Of a DNA stretch of 64,000 bases, positions 8,041 through 17,159 are shown one piece after another. The DNA comes from Trueperaceae bacterium (GTDB taxonomy: Bacteria; Deinococcota; Deinococci; Deinococcales; Trueperaceae). The notes beneath the pieces are model-generated. The model did no database searches. It was not told where the DNA came from and worked only from the letters and a program-made list of their open reading frames with translations. The DNA is taken from assembly GCA_023954415.1 (NCBI GenBank), contig JAMLIB010000003.1, forward strand, positions 186,001 through 250,000. Direction: 5' to 3'. A program made the position numbers and the translations under genes. The stretch's first letter is position 1, and each line of letters opens with the position of its first letter.

Positions 8041-9609
8041 GTGAAAAGAGTTCTGTTGTCCCTCTTGGTCGCGTTTGGGCTGCTCGGCAGCGCATTCGCA
8101 CAACAGCCCGGCTCGACCCTCGTGGTCGGCATGAGCATCCTGCCGAACACGATCGACTCGGGTGACGCGAACGACGCCAACGCCATCGCGGTCACCCGCC
8201 AGATCGTCGAGCGCCTCGTCGAGTTGGCCCCGGGTAACGAGGGCCTCGTCCCCGGACTGGCCAGCAGCTGGGAAGCGAACGACGACTCGACGGAGTGGAC
8301 GTTCCACCTGCTGCAGGGCGTGAAGTTCCACGACGGCACCCCGTTCAACGCCGAGGCCGTGAAGTTCAGCCTCGACCGTTGGAACGACGCTGCCAACCCG
8401 TACCACTTCGGAGCTGAAGGCAAGGCTTACGTGGGTTGGCGCAACCTGTTCGGCGGCTTCCTCGGCGACGGCTCGGCCGTCAGCGAGGTCGTCGTGGACG
8501 ACGAGTACACGGTGACGCTCAAGCTCACGCGCTCCATCTCGTTCCTCCCGTCCCTGCTCGCCGGTGGCTACTTCGGCTTCGATAGCCCCACGGCCGTCAT
8601 GGCGGCCGGCGCGAACTACGGCACGCCGTCCGTCGGCTCCGTCGGCACGGGCCCGTACCGCTTCGAGCGTTGGGAGGAGGGCAGCCGCGTGGTGCTCACG
8701 GCCAACACGGAGTACCGTGACGGCCCACCGCCCACCGAGACGGTCGTCTTCGTAGGCGTGAGCGATCCGACGGCGCGCCTGGCCCAGCTCAAGGCGGGTG
8801 CGCTCGACATCGCGGCGGCCATCTCGCCGTCCGACCTGGACAGCGTGCTCAGCGACCCGAACCTCGAACTCGTCCAGGGCGAGGGCGGTCTGAACACGAG
8901 CTACCTGGCCATGCACCAGAACCAGAAGCCCATGGATGACGTGCGCGTGCGTCAGGCTGTCGCCTACGCCGTCGACAGGGTCGCCATCGTCGATGCCTTC
9001 TACGCCGGCCAGGCGGTGGCGGCGGAGGACATCATCCCGGACTCCCTGTGGGGCCATGCGGACGGCGTAGGTGGCTACCCTTACGACCCGGCCAAGGCGC
9101 GCGAGCTGCTCACGGAGGCGGGCTACCCGAACGGTTTTGATACTGAATTGTGGTATCGGAACTCCGGTCTCGAGCCCGTCATCGCCGAGGCCATCGCCTC
9201 CTACCTGGCCGACGTCGGCATTCGCGCTGCCCTCAAGACCGAGGACTGGGCCGCGTTCCTCGCGGACTACATGGCGGGCAACTTCCCGCTCTACACGCTC
9301 GGCTGGAACGCCGACTTCGCGGACCCGGACACGTTCATCTACACGTTCTACGGTCCGCAGGCCGTGCGCCGCTTCGGCTGGAACGCTCCCGAGGTCGTCG
9401 CGCTCACCCAGGAAGCCAGGCAGGTCCCCGGCCAGGCCGAACGCGCCGCGCTCTACGCGCAGGTCGTGACCGCGGCCCACGAGGCCATGCCGATGCTTCC
9501 GCTCGCGCACCAGTCGCAGTTCTTCGTCGTGCGCAAGGGCGTGACGGGCCTCGTCCTGAACCCCCTCGGCGCCTTCCCGGTGCTGACGGGCACGAGCAAG
9601 GCCCAGTAG
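8041..9609 (+). CDS. peptide ABC transporter substrate-binding protein (SBP family 5), copy 1
   Basis: This 522-residue extracytoplasmic solute-binding protein is of the DppA/OppA type. The GTG start at 8041 follows a purine-rich GAAGGGAGAAG and opens a signal peptide ending SAFA|QQPG. Family landmarks are FHDGTPFNAEAVKFSLDRW and VGTGPYRFERW. It is clearly homologous to the protein at 14721, including the stretch FGFDSPTAVMAAGA, and probably arose by duplication. Two permease genes follow, but no ATPase. Together with the divergent Xaa-Pro aminopeptidase this suggests uptake of proline-containing oligopeptides. The ligand cannot be read from the sequence. Confidence 0.9.
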   Translation: MKRVLLSLLVAFGLLGSAFAQQPGSTLVVGMSILPNTIDSGDANDANAIAVTRQIVERLVELAPGNEGLVPGLASSWEANDDSTEWTFHLLQGVKFHDGTPFNAEAVKFSLDRWNDAANPYHFGAEGKAYVGWRNLFGGFLGDGSAVSEVVVDDEYTVTLKLTRSISFLPSLLAGGYFGFDSPTAVMAAGANYGTPSVGSVGTGPYRFERWEEGSRVVLTANTEYRDGPPPTETVVFVGVSDPTARLAQLKAGALDIAAAISPSDLDSVLSDPNLELVQGEGGLNTSYLAMHQNQKPMDDVRVRQAVAYAVDRVAIVDAFYAGQAVAAEDIIPDSLWGHADGVGGYPYDPAKARELLTEAGYPNGFDTELWYRNSGLEPVIAEAIASYLADVGIRAALKTEDWAAFLADYMAGNFPLYTLGWNADFADPDTFIYTFYGPQAVRRFGWNAPEVVALTQEARQVPGQAERAALYAQVVTAAHEAMPMLPLAHQSQFFVVRKGVTGLVLNPLGAFPVLTGTSKAQ

Positions 9610-9619
9610 CGGATCGCGG

Positions 9620-9652
9620 GAGCAGGGCCGGGCCTCCGACGCGGGCCCGCTC
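9620..9652 (+). terminator. intercistronic hairpin between binding protein and permeases
   Basis: GAGC-(A)-GGGCC pairs with GGCCC-GCTC around a 14-nt loop, 10 bp after the binding-protein stop. There is no T tract. It may attenuate transcription or stabilise the upstream message, a common arrangement that gives more binding protein than permease. Confidence 0.4.
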
Positions 9653-9774
9653 TTCGCACCCGGCTATCGCATACGGTCGCACGCGCTCTCACCGGCGCGT
9701 GCGGCCACTCGGACGCAGCCGCGCTGCGTGCGGTCGCTCGAACCAAGCCACCCAACGCTAGGGGAACCTGACCA

Positions 9775-10827
9775 GTGACGACATACCTGATCCGGCGCGT
9801 GCTCGGCATCATCCCCGTTCTTCTCGGGGTCACGTTCTTGGTGTTCGCCATCAACCGGATCGTGCCGAGCAACCCGGCCGTCGCCATCCTCGGCGACAAG
9901 GGCACGGTCGAGTCGCAACGCCAGCTCGCCGAGGAGCTGGGGCTCAACAAGCCCGTGTTCTTCGACGTCGAGGGCTACCGCAGTAGCGGCAGGTTCGGCC
10001 AGCTCTTCGACAGCCAGTACTTCAAGTACATGGGCGAGCTCCTGACGGGCAACCTCGGCAAGTCGTTCATGACGCGCGCGCCGGTCACGGACAGCCTCAA
10101 GGTCCGGTTCCCCGCCACCATGGAGCTCGCGCTCTTCTCGATCCTGATCGGTAGCACGCTCGGGATCGTCCTTGGGGTCGTCGCCGCGCTCCGGCGCGGC
10201 ACGTGGGTAGACACGGGCATGCTGTTCATCGCCGTGTCGGGCGTGTCGTTCCCCGTGTTCTGGACCGCGATCGTCCTCATCTATCTCTTCTCCGTTCAGC
10301 TCGGTTGGTTCCCGCCCGCCGGGCGCTTGAACGTCACGAGCACGCTCCAACCGGTGACGGGCCTGTTCGTGCTCGACACGCTGCTGCGCGGCCAGTACAA
10401 GATGTTCCTCGATTCGCTGCACCATCTGGTGCTGCCGGCGTTCGCGCTCGGCACGCACGCCATGGCGCTGATCATGCGCATGACGCGGTCGTCGATGCTC
10501 GACGTGCTGCGGCGCGACTACGTGCGCACGGCGGCCTCCAAGGGCGTGCCCCCACTGGTCGTAGTCATGAAGCATGCGTTCCGCAACGCGCTGGTGCCTG
10601 TCATCACCGTCATGGGCCTATCGTTCGGCTCGTTGCTCTCCGGCGCCATCCTGATCGAGGCCATCTTCAACTGGCCTGGCGTCGGGAGCTGGATATTCAA
10701 CGCCATCACGCAGCGCGACTACCCCGTCATCCAGGGCGGCGTCCTGTTCGTGGCGGCCGTGTTCATCGTGCTCAACATGCTCGTCGACCTCTCTTACGTC
10801 CTTATCGACCCGAGGATCAGGTACTGA
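9775..10827 (+). CDS. peptide ABC transporter permease, DppB type
   Basis: This 350-residue inner-membrane permease has six expected transmembrane helices. The N-terminal TYLIRRVLGIIPVLLGVTFLVF is the family's start signature. The cytoplasmic EAA-type loop DYVRTAASKGVPP...HAFRNAL, which contacts the ATPase, is at about residues 245-275. It starts with GTG. The stop TGA overlaps the ATG of the DppC-type gene (TGATG), so the two are translationally coupled. It is slightly longer than usual because of an insert after residue 60 (VFFDVEGYRSSGRFGQLFD). It serves the binding protein at 8041 and perhaps the orphan at 14721. Confidence 0.9.
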   Translation: MTTYLIRRVLGIIPVLLGVTFLVFAINRIVPSNPAVAILGDKGTVESQRQLAEELGLNKPVFFDVEGYRSSGRFGQLFDSQYFKYMGELLTGNLGKSFMTRAPVTDSLKVRFPATMELALFSILIGSTLGIVLGVVAALRRGTWVDTGMLFIAVSGVSFPVFWTAIVLIYLFSVQLGWFPPAGRLNVTSTLQPVTGLFVLDTLLRGQYKMFLDSLHHLVLPAFALGTHAMALIMRMTRSSMLDVLRRDYVRTAASKGVPPLVVVMKHAFRNALVPVITVMGLSFGSLLSGAILIEAIFNWPGVGSWIFNAITQRDYPVIQGGVLFVAAVFIVLNMLVDLSYVLIDPRIRY

Positions 10828-11648
10828 TGCGGCGCTTCCTCAGGAACCGCTCCGGCGTCATCGGCCTGGCGATCGTCCTCTTCTTCACCGTGGTCACGCT
10901 CCTCGCGCCCGTGCTCAGGCCGTACAACGCCGGCACCGACAGGAACCTCGCCAAGCGCCTCAAGCCGCCCAGCGCCGAGCACGTCCTCGGCACGGACGAG
11001 CTCGGTCGGGACGTGCTCACGCGCGTGTGGCACGGCGGCCGCGTGAGCCTCAGCGTGTCGCTGCTCGTCGTGGGGTTCTCGGCGCTGCTCGGCACGGCGC
11101 TGGGGGTGCTCGCCGCGATCATGCGCGGTTGGCTCGACCTCACGCTCTCCTGGTTCGTCGACATCCTGCTGGCGTTCCCCGGCATCCTGCTGGCCATCGC
11201 GATAGTCGCCGCGCTCGGCGCGAACCTGACGAACGCGCTGGTCGCCATCTCCATCATGGGCATCCCCGGTTACTACCGCGTCATGCGTTCCGCGATCATC
11301 GGCCTGCGCGACCTGGAGTTCGTGCAAGCTGCGGAGGCGCTCGGCTCGTCGAAGTTCCGCGTGGCCGTCAAGCACCTGCTTCCCAACGCCCTCTCTCCCC
11401 TCATCGTGCAGGTCACCTTGGCCATCGGCCGCACGGTGCTCGCGATCGCGTCCCTCGGCTTCCTCGGCCTTGGGGCGCAACCGCCGACGCCCGAGTGGGG
11501 GCTCATGATCAAGGCCGGTTACAGCCAGTTCCTCACGGCGCCGTGGCTCTCCATCGCCCCCGGTTTCGCCATCTACCTGGCCGTTCTCGGCTTCAACATG
11601 CTGGGGGACGCGATCCGCGACCACTTCGATCCGCAGCTGAGGACGTAG
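10827..11648 (+). CDS. peptide ABC transporter permease, DppC type
   Basis: This 273-residue partner of the preceding permease has the N-terminal signature RNRSGVIGLAIV, then LGTDELGRDVLTRVWHGGR, and an EAA-type loop EFVQAAEALGSSKFRVAVKH. The ATG at 10827 overlaps the upstream stop. The same frame is open further upstream inside the DppB gene but is not used. The C-terminus FNMLGDAIRDHFDPQLR is typical and the protein looks complete. No ATP-binding subunit follows: the next gene is an aminotransferase. Confidence 0.9.
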   Translation: MRRFLRNRSGVIGLAIVLFFTVVTLLAPVLRPYNAGTDRNLAKRLKPPSAEHVLGTDELGRDVLTRVWHGGRVSLSVSLLVVGFSALLGTALGVLAAIMRGWLDLTLSWFVDILLAFPGILLAIAIVAALGANLTNALVAISIMGIPGYYRVMRSAIIGLRDLEFVQAAEALGSSKFRVAVKHLLPNALSPLIVQVTLAIGRTVLAIASLGFLGLGAQPPTPEWGLMIKAGYSQFLTAPWLSIAPGFAIYLAVLGFNMLGDAIRDHFDPQLRT

Positions 11649-11754
11649 GGCTTGGCCGCGACTCGCATCTCGCCCGACCGCGCCGCGCCGCCGCCGCTCT
11701 CGAAGGCGCCGCACCGCCACCGCTTCGTTCTCACACCTTCAGGAGAGGAACACC

Positions 11755-12714
11755 ATGACCACCGCGAGTAGCTCCAGCTGGGGCACCCACGACGCCCTGC
11801 CCGACGACCGCAACAAGGACGTGCTCATCTACGTGAACGGCGAGCTGGCGCCGCGCGCCGAGGCCAAGGTGTCCGTCTTCGATAGCGGTTTCCTCGTCGG
11901 CGACGGCGTCTGGGAGGGCCTGCGGCTCCAGGGCGGCGTGCTCCTGTTCCTCGAGCAGCACCTCAGGCGGTTGTACGAGGGAGCCAAGGCCATCGCGCTC
12001 GACATCGGCTTGACCCCCGAGCAGCTCACGGCCGAGCTGTGGAAGGTCCTCGACGCGAACGGCATGAAGGACGGCGTGCACGTGCGGCTCATGGTCACGC
12101 GCGGCAGCAAGCGCACGCCCTCGCAGGACCCGCGCTTCGTGGTCGCCGGACCGACCATCGTGATCATCGCAGAGTACAAGTCGAGCAACCCGGACGTGCG
12201 TGCCACGGGCGTCAAGCTGTTCACGTCGAGCGTCAGGCGCCCGTCGCCGGACGTTCTCGACCCCAAGCTCAACTGCCATAGCAAGCTTCACGAGGTCATC
12301 GCGCTGCACCAGGCGCTCCTGGCGGGCGCCGACGAGGCCCTCATGCTCGACCCGCACGGCGCCGTGAGCACCTGCAACGCCACCAACTTCTTCTGCGTGC
12401 GCGGGGGCGAGGTCTGGACCTCGACGGGCCAGTACTGCATGAACGGCATCACGCGCGGCACCGTCATCAGGCTCTGCAAGGAGAACGGCATCCCCGTCCA
12501 CGAGCGGGACTTCTCCCTCACGGACGTGTACGGCGCGGACGAGGCCTTCGTGACGGGCACCTTCGGCGGGCTCACGCCCGTGGCCGTGGTGGATGGGCGG
12601 GGCATCGGGAGCGGGATCCCGGGGCCCGTCACGACCAGGTTGACGGAGCTCTACGTCGCCGAGAAGGCACGCTACGTGCGGGAGCGACAGGCTGTCGGGA
12701 GCGCTGAGAGCTGA
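11755..12714 (+). CDS. class IV (branched-chain/D-amino acid type) aminotransferase
   Basis: This 319-residue PLP enzyme is of fold type IV, the family of branched-chain aminotransferase, D-alanine aminotransferase and aminodeoxychorismate lyase. Visible landmarks are VSVFDSGFLVGDGVWEGLR near residues 40-60, the likely Schiff-base lysine in DPKLNCHSKLHEV, and the phosphate-binding region NGITRGTVIRL. A strong AGGAGAGGAACACC precedes the ATG. It follows a peptide transporter and lies among D-amino-acid genes, so it may transaminate residues released from imported peptides. Whether it prefers L- or D-amino acids cannot be decided here. Confidence 0.8.
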   Translation: MTTASSSSWGTHDALPDDRNKDVLIYVNGELAPRAEAKVSVFDSGFLVGDGVWEGLRLQGGVLLFLEQHLRRLYEGAKAIALDIGLTPEQLTAELWKVLDANGMKDGVHVRLMVTRGSKRTPSQDPRFVVAGPTIVIIAEYKSSNPDVRATGVKLFTSSVRRPSPDVLDPKLNCHSKLHEVIALHQALLAGADEALMLDPHGAVSTCNATNFFCVRGGEVWTSTGQYCMNGITRGTVIRLCKENGIPVHERDFSLTDVYGADEAFVTGTFGGLTPVAVVDGRGIGSGIPGPVTTRLTELYVAEKARYVRERQAVGSAES

Positions 12715-12821
12715 GCTCGCGCGGGTCTGCATGACCCGGTCCGCCGGTGCCGTCGGTGGTCGCTGATGCCGGGGGTGGGCCTCGGCCTAGCGTCCGCTCG
12801 TCGCGGGGCTCGGACGGGCGT

Positions 12822-14594
12822 TCATAGGGGCGCGGTCTCCTCCCGCAGCCACGCGCGCTCGGGCTCGGTCAGGTGGGGGCTCAGGGACCGCTCCACGCGT
12901 GCGTGGTACTCGTTCAGCCACTCCGTCTCGTCGCTCGTGAGCATGCCGGTCTCGATGAGCGCCGGGTCGAACGGGCACAGGGTGAGCGTCTCGAAGCGGT
13001 AGAACTCGCCGAAGGCGTTCGCTTCGTCCGGGCTCGTCACGATGACGTTCTCGAGCCGCACCCCGAAACGGCCCTCGAAGTAGACGGCGGGTTCGCAGGA
13101 GTTCACCATGCCTGGCCCGAAGGGCTCCTCGTTGCGCGGGTGGATGCGCTGCGGCCCCTCGTGCACGTGCAGGTAGCTCCCCACGCCGTGGCCTATCCCG
13201 TGCGGGCAGTCGAGCCCGGCGCGCCACAACGGTGCGCGAGCCAGCGCGTTGAGCTGCTTGCCCACCGTGCCCTTCGGGAACCGCGCCGAGCTCAGCCCGA
13301 TCACGCTCTTGAGGACGAGCGTGTACGTACGGCGCTGCTCGGCCGTGGGGTCGCCGAGGGCGACGGTCCGCGTCGTGTCGGTCGTGCCGTAAGGGAAGTG
13401 GCTGCCGCAGTCGATGAGTAGTAAACCGTCCCCGAGCGGTTGCCTGTCGCCCGCGTCGGTACGGTAGTGGCCCTCGGATGAGTGCGGCCCGAACGCCACG
13501 ATGGTCTCGAAGCTCGGCCCGCGGTACCCGGGCAGCCCCGCCCGGAACTCCTCGAGCTTGCGCGCAACGCCCGCTTCGCTCTCCGCGGCCAAGTCGCACT
13601 CGCTCAGCCAGTGTAGGAGCCTCGTGAGGGCGATGCCGTCCTGGAGGTGTGCGGCGGCCGCACCGGCCAGCTCCGTAGGGTTCTTGACCGCCTTCAGGTG
13701 GGCGACAGGGCTCGGGCGCGGCACGAGCCGAACGTGCCTCGCGGCGTGCCCGAGGGCGACGCTCACCTTGCCGGGGTCGAGGAGCAGCGCCGTGGTGACC
13801 GGAAGACCGGCCAGACCCTCGGCGATCGTCCCGTAATCGGAGAGCTCGACTTCGGCTGGCAGTGCGGCCCCGAGCGCCTCGTCGACCCGGCGCATGTGCA
13901 CGTAGAGGCGCACGGAGTCCATCCCCACCAGGCAGAACGCCAGTGCGACAGGGTTCAGGGGGACGTCGTTGCCGCGGACGTTCAGCAGCCACGCGATCTC
14001 GTCCAGCGTCGTGAGCAGCCCGACGTCGGCGCCCGCTGCGGCGATGCAGGTCCGCAACCGCGCGATCTTGCTTTCGGCCGTCTCGCCCGCGTACTCGGGC
14101 GGATGGGTGAAGAGCGGCGATGTGGCCTCTTCCGGTCTGTCGAGCCAGACCTCGTCGATCAGACCGTGAGCCGGCCTCGGCTCGAGGCCGGCGGGCGACA
14201 GGCGCGCCTGGTACTCCGCGAACGCCTCCATGCTCAGCGTTTCCGGATCGAAGCCGATAACGGAGCCGGCGGGCAGGTTGGTCGCGAGCCAGGCCGCAAG
14301 CTCGGGCGTGCCCGGCCTGCCCTCCTTGAACACGGTGATAGGCGTGCCCTGCGTGTCGGCGTCGGCCCGCTGGTGGTAGCGGGAGTCTACCCACAGGCCC
14401 GCGACGTCCTGCGTGACCACGAGCCTGCCCGCGGAGCCGCGGAAGCCGCTCAGCCAGGCGCGGGTCCGCCACCGCTCGCCGATGTACTCGCTCAGGTGGG
14501 CGTCTCCGGTGGTCGCTAGCCAGGCATCGATGCCGCGCGTGGCCAGCGCGGAGCGCAGGCGGTCCAGCCGCTCACCGACCGGGTTCTTTCTCAT
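12822..14594 (-). CDS. Xaa-Pro aminopeptidase, M24B family (copy 2)
   Basis: This 590-residue paralogue of the protein at 6073 has the same length and domain order. The strings DAWLATTGDAHLSEY and LRLHVHEGPQ-type metal-site sequences are shared. The metal ligands are in LLIDCGSHFPYGTTDTTRT, CPHGIGHGVGSYLHV and CEPAVYFEGRFGVRLENV. The start ATG at 14594 is itself part of the conserved 29-bp element and has no Shine-Dalgarno sequence. A TAGATT box lies 9 nt upstream, so the mRNA may be leaderless, unlike copy 1. It is divergent from a second peptide-binding protein. Substrate preference may differ between the copies. Confidence 0.9.
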   Translation of the reverse strand: MRKNPVGERLDRLRSALATRGIDAWLATTGDAHLSEYIGERWRTRAWLSGFRGSAGRLVVTQDVAGLWVDSRYHQRADADTQGTPITVFKEGRPGTPELAAWLATNLPAGSVIGFDPETLSMEAFAEYQARLSPAGLEPRPAHGLIDEVWLDRPEEATSPLFTHPPEYAGETAESKIARLRTCIAAAGADVGLLTTLDEIAWLLNVRGNDVPLNPVALAFCLVGMDSVRLYVHMRRVDEALGAALPAEVELSDYGTIAEGLAGLPVTTALLLDPGKVSVALGHAARHVRLVPRPSPVAHLKAVKNPTELAGAAAAHLQDGIALTRLLHWLSECDLAAESEAGVARKLEEFRAGLPGYRGPSFETIVAFGPHSSEGHYRTDAGDRQPLGDGLLLIDCGSHFPYGTTDTTRTVALGDPTAEQRRTYTLVLKSVIGLSSARFPKGTVGKQLNALARAPLWRAGLDCPHGIGHGVGSYLHVHEGPQRIHPRNEEPFGPGMVNSCEPAVYFEGRFGVRLENVIVTSPDEANAFGEFYRFETLTLCPFDPALIETGMLTSDETEWLNEYHARVERSLSPHLTEPERAWLREETAPL

Positions 14595-14614
14595 ACTGTT
14601 GACAATCTAGCATG
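14586..14614. promoter_or_regulatory. conserved 29-bp bidirectional promoter/operator element, copy 2
   Basis: Identical to 7904-7932. Rightward it has TTGACA (14599-14604) and, after 18 bp, TACCCT (14623-14628). Leftward it has TAGATT (plus strand 14604-14609), 9 nt before the ATG of the peptidase. Here the first three codons of the peptidase lie inside the repeat. Confidence 0.7.
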
Positions 14615-14720
14615 GACGTTGCTACCCTCACACTGCAAAGCCATCCAACTGACCGGCCACGGTGCCGCCACGTCTACCCAGGACGGGTCGAAGCTCACCG
14701 AGCGGCGCGTTAGGAGCGCA

Positions 14721-16292
14721 ATGAACATCGTCCAGAAGCTCATCGCAACACTGCTGGTGCTCGTGCTGGCCGGGATGGTGCTCGCGCAGCGGTCCGGCGG
14801 GGCCATAATCATCGGCACGGGCAACCTGCCCACGACCCTGGACTCGGGCGACGCTAACGACGGCAACTCGATCGCCGTCACCAGCCAGATCACCGAGAAG
14901 CTCATAACGCACGCGCCCGGGACCACGACCCTCATGCCCGCGCTGGCCAAGAGCTGGACGGGCAACGAAGACTCGACCGTATGGGTCTTCGAGCTCGAAC
15001 AGGGCGTGCGCTTCCACGACGGCACGCCGTTCAACGCCGAGGCCGTCAAGTTCAGCCTGGACCGGTGGAACGACCCCGAGAACCCGTACCGCTACTCCGC
15101 GTCCGGCAAGGCCTACCCGGGCTGGGGCGCGCTCTTCGGCGGCTTCCTCGGCAGCGGCAGCGCGCTCGACCGCGTGACGGTGCTGGACGAGTACACCGTT
15201 CAGCTCGAGCTGAACCGCTCCGTGTCGTTCCTCCCGGCGATCCTCGCCTCCGGCTACTTCGGCTTCGACAGCCCCACGGCCGTGATGGCCGCCGGCGCCG
15301 ACTACGGCACGCCGAAGGTCGGCTCCGTCGGCACCGGGCCGTTCGAGTTCGGCCTCTGGGAAGAGGGCACCCGCATCGTGCTGAACGCCAACCCCGACTA
15401 CCGCAAAGGCCCACCGGCCTCGGCGCAGCTAGTGTTCGTGGGCGTCGGCGACGCCACCGCGCGCATCGCCCAGCTCAAGGCTGGGGCGCTCGACGTCGTG
15501 TACGGGCTCGCGCAGGGCGACCTGCCGTCCTTGGAGAGCGACCCGAACGTGGAGATCGTCCGCAGCAGCACCGGCGGGCTTAACACGAGCATGCTCTCGA
15601 TGCACCAGAGCCAGCCCCCGTTCGACGACGTGCGCGTGAGGCAGGCCGTCTCCTACGCCATCGACAGGCAGGCCCTCGTGGACGCCTTCGACAACGGCGA
15701 GGTCCCGGCCGCGAAGGACATCCTGCCGCCCAACCTCTGGGGCCACGCCGACGTCGAGCCGTACACCTACGACCCCGAGCGGGCGCGCGAGCTGCTGGCC
15801 GAGGCCGGCTACCCGAACGGGTTCGACACCGAGTTGTGGTACCGCGAGACGGCCCGGTTCCGGCTCGGCATGGTCGAGGCGATGGCGTCCTACCTTGCCG
15901 AGGTCGGCATTCGCGCCTCGCTCAAGACGGAGGACGCTGCGGCGTTCCTGCAGGACCAGTTGACCGGCAAGTTCCCCCTCTACACGGCGGGCTGGAACGC
16001 CGACTTCGCCGACCCCGACACGTTCATCTACACGTTCTACGGCCCGACCTCGATGCAGCGCTTCGGCTGGGATGCCCCGGACGTCGTGGCACTCACGGAG
16101 CAGGCTCGCAAGGCTCCCACGCAGGCAGAGCGCGCCGTGCTGTACGCGGAGGTCATGGCCATCGCCCACGAGGCCGCGCCGTCACTCCCCCTCGCTCACG
16201 GCACCCCGTTCATGGCGATCCGGAAGGGCGTCCAGGGCGTCGTCATCAACCCGCTCGGCGGTCTGCCGTCCATGGCGGGCGTCAGCAAGTAG
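14721..16292 (+). CDS. peptide ABC transporter substrate-binding protein (SBP family 5), copy 2, no linked permease
   Basis: This 523-residue homologue of the protein at 8041 shares FHDGTPFNAEAVKFSLDRWND and FGFDSPTAVMAAGA. The start at 14721 follows TAGGAGCG and opens a signal peptide ending VLA|QRSGG. A longer frame starts at 14619 but would add an unlikely N-terminus. No permease or ATPase genes accompany it. The next gene is a GntR regulator, so this protein probably docks on the permease at 9775-11648 or another set. The shared promoter element suggests co-regulation with copy 1. Confidence 0.88.
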   Translation: MNIVQKLIATLLVLVLAGMVLAQRSGGAIIIGTGNLPTTLDSGDANDGNSIAVTSQITEKLITHAPGTTTLMPALAKSWTGNEDSTVWVFELEQGVRFHDGTPFNAEAVKFSLDRWNDPENPYRYSASGKAYPGWGALFGGFLGSGSALDRVTVLDEYTVQLELNRSVSFLPAILASGYFGFDSPTAVMAAGADYGTPKVGSVGTGPFEFGLWEEGTRIVLNANPDYRKGPPASAQLVFVGVGDATARIAQLKAGALDVVYGLAQGDLPSLESDPNVEIVRSSTGGLNTSMLSMHQSQPPFDDVRVRQAVSYAIDRQALVDAFDNGEVPAAKDILPPNLWGHADVEPYTYDPERARELLAEAGYPNGFDTELWYRETARFRLGMVEAMASYLAEVGIRASLKTEDAAAFLQDQLTGKFPLYTAGWNADFADPDTFIYTFYGPTSMQRFGWDAPDVVALTEQARKAPTQAERAVLYAEVMAIAHEAAPSLPLAHGTPFMAIRKGVQGVVINPLGGLPSMAGVSK

Positions 16293-16425
16293 GCGAGCCC
16301 GCCGGCGTCGCCGGGACGGTATCGTACGGTCAGAACAGCGTGCGGCACCGAACCAGGTCAGGCTCTTGGGGAGCGGTCTCCCGGTCTTCGAGCAGGGCGT
16401 GTGAGGCGGCGCCTGGAGGTCGTTA

Positions 16426-17157
16426 GTGCTGGGACGGCTGGAGCCGATCGATAGAGAGCAGGGGGCCGGCAGGACGCTGCGCGAGCAGCTGGTCATCGTG
16501 CTGCGCAAGGCGATCCTGGAGGCGGCCCTGCCGCCCGGCGAGCGCCTCGTCGAGACGACGCTGGCCGAGCAGCTCGGCGTGAGCCGCGGTCCGCTGCGCG
16601 AAGCCATCCGGCAGCTGGTGGAGGAGGGTCTGGTCGACCAGACCCCCTTCACCGGCGCGGTGGTCAGGTCGCTGTCCGTGGAGGACATCCAGGAGATCTA
16701 CTCCTTCCGCACCCTGCTCGAGTCGTTCGCATTCAAGATCGTGTGGGACAAGCGGACCCCGGAGTTCTTCCGCGCGCTCGACTCGCGCCACAGGGCGCTG
16801 GCCTACGCCATCTACTCCGGTGACCAACAGCAGGCCATCACGCGCGAGATGGACCTCCACGGCCTCGTGTACGAGTTCTCGAAGCACCGCAGCCTCGTCG
16901 AGTCGTGGAACCTGCTGCGCGGGAGGCTCCACTTCTACTTCACGCTCCACCACGAGGCCCACCACCGCAAGGGCGCCTTGCCAGAGGCACACGACACCTA
17001 CGTGGCCTTGGCCAAGGGCGACGACCTCGACGCGATGCTGCGCGAGGTGGAGGAGCACATGCGCCGGGGCCTCGGGACGCTGGAGGCGTTCGTGGAGGAG
17101 CGCAGCGCCAGGTTGCGCGGTCAGGACGTGGCGGTGTCTTCCGGGGTGCCGACCTAA
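16426..17157 (+). CDS. GntR family transcriptional regulator, FCD subfamily
   Basis: This 243-residue regulator has an N-terminal winged helix (GERLVETTLAEQLGVSRGPLREAIRQLVEEGLV, residues about 39-72) and a C-terminal all-helical FCD ligand domain with a His/Asp-rich metal-type pocket (RHRALA, MDLHGLVYEF). It starts with GTG. It lies 133 bp after the second binding protein in the same direction. It is a candidate regulator of the two cassettes sharing the 29-bp element, whose TGTTGACA core resembles FadR-type half sites. That link is an inference. Confidence 0.88.
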   Translation: MLGRLEPIDREQGAGRTLREQLVIVLRKAILEAALPPGERLVETTLAEQLGVSRGPLREAIRQLVEEGLVDQTPFTGAVVRSLSVEDIQEIYSFRTLLESFAFKIVWDKRTPEFFRALDSRHRALAYAIYSGDQQQAITREMDLHGLVYEFSKHRSLVESWNLLRGRLHFYFTLHHEAHHRKGALPEAHDTYVALAKGDDLDAMLREVEEHMRRGLGTLEAFVEERSARLRGQDVAVSSGVPT

Positions 17158-17159
17158 GG

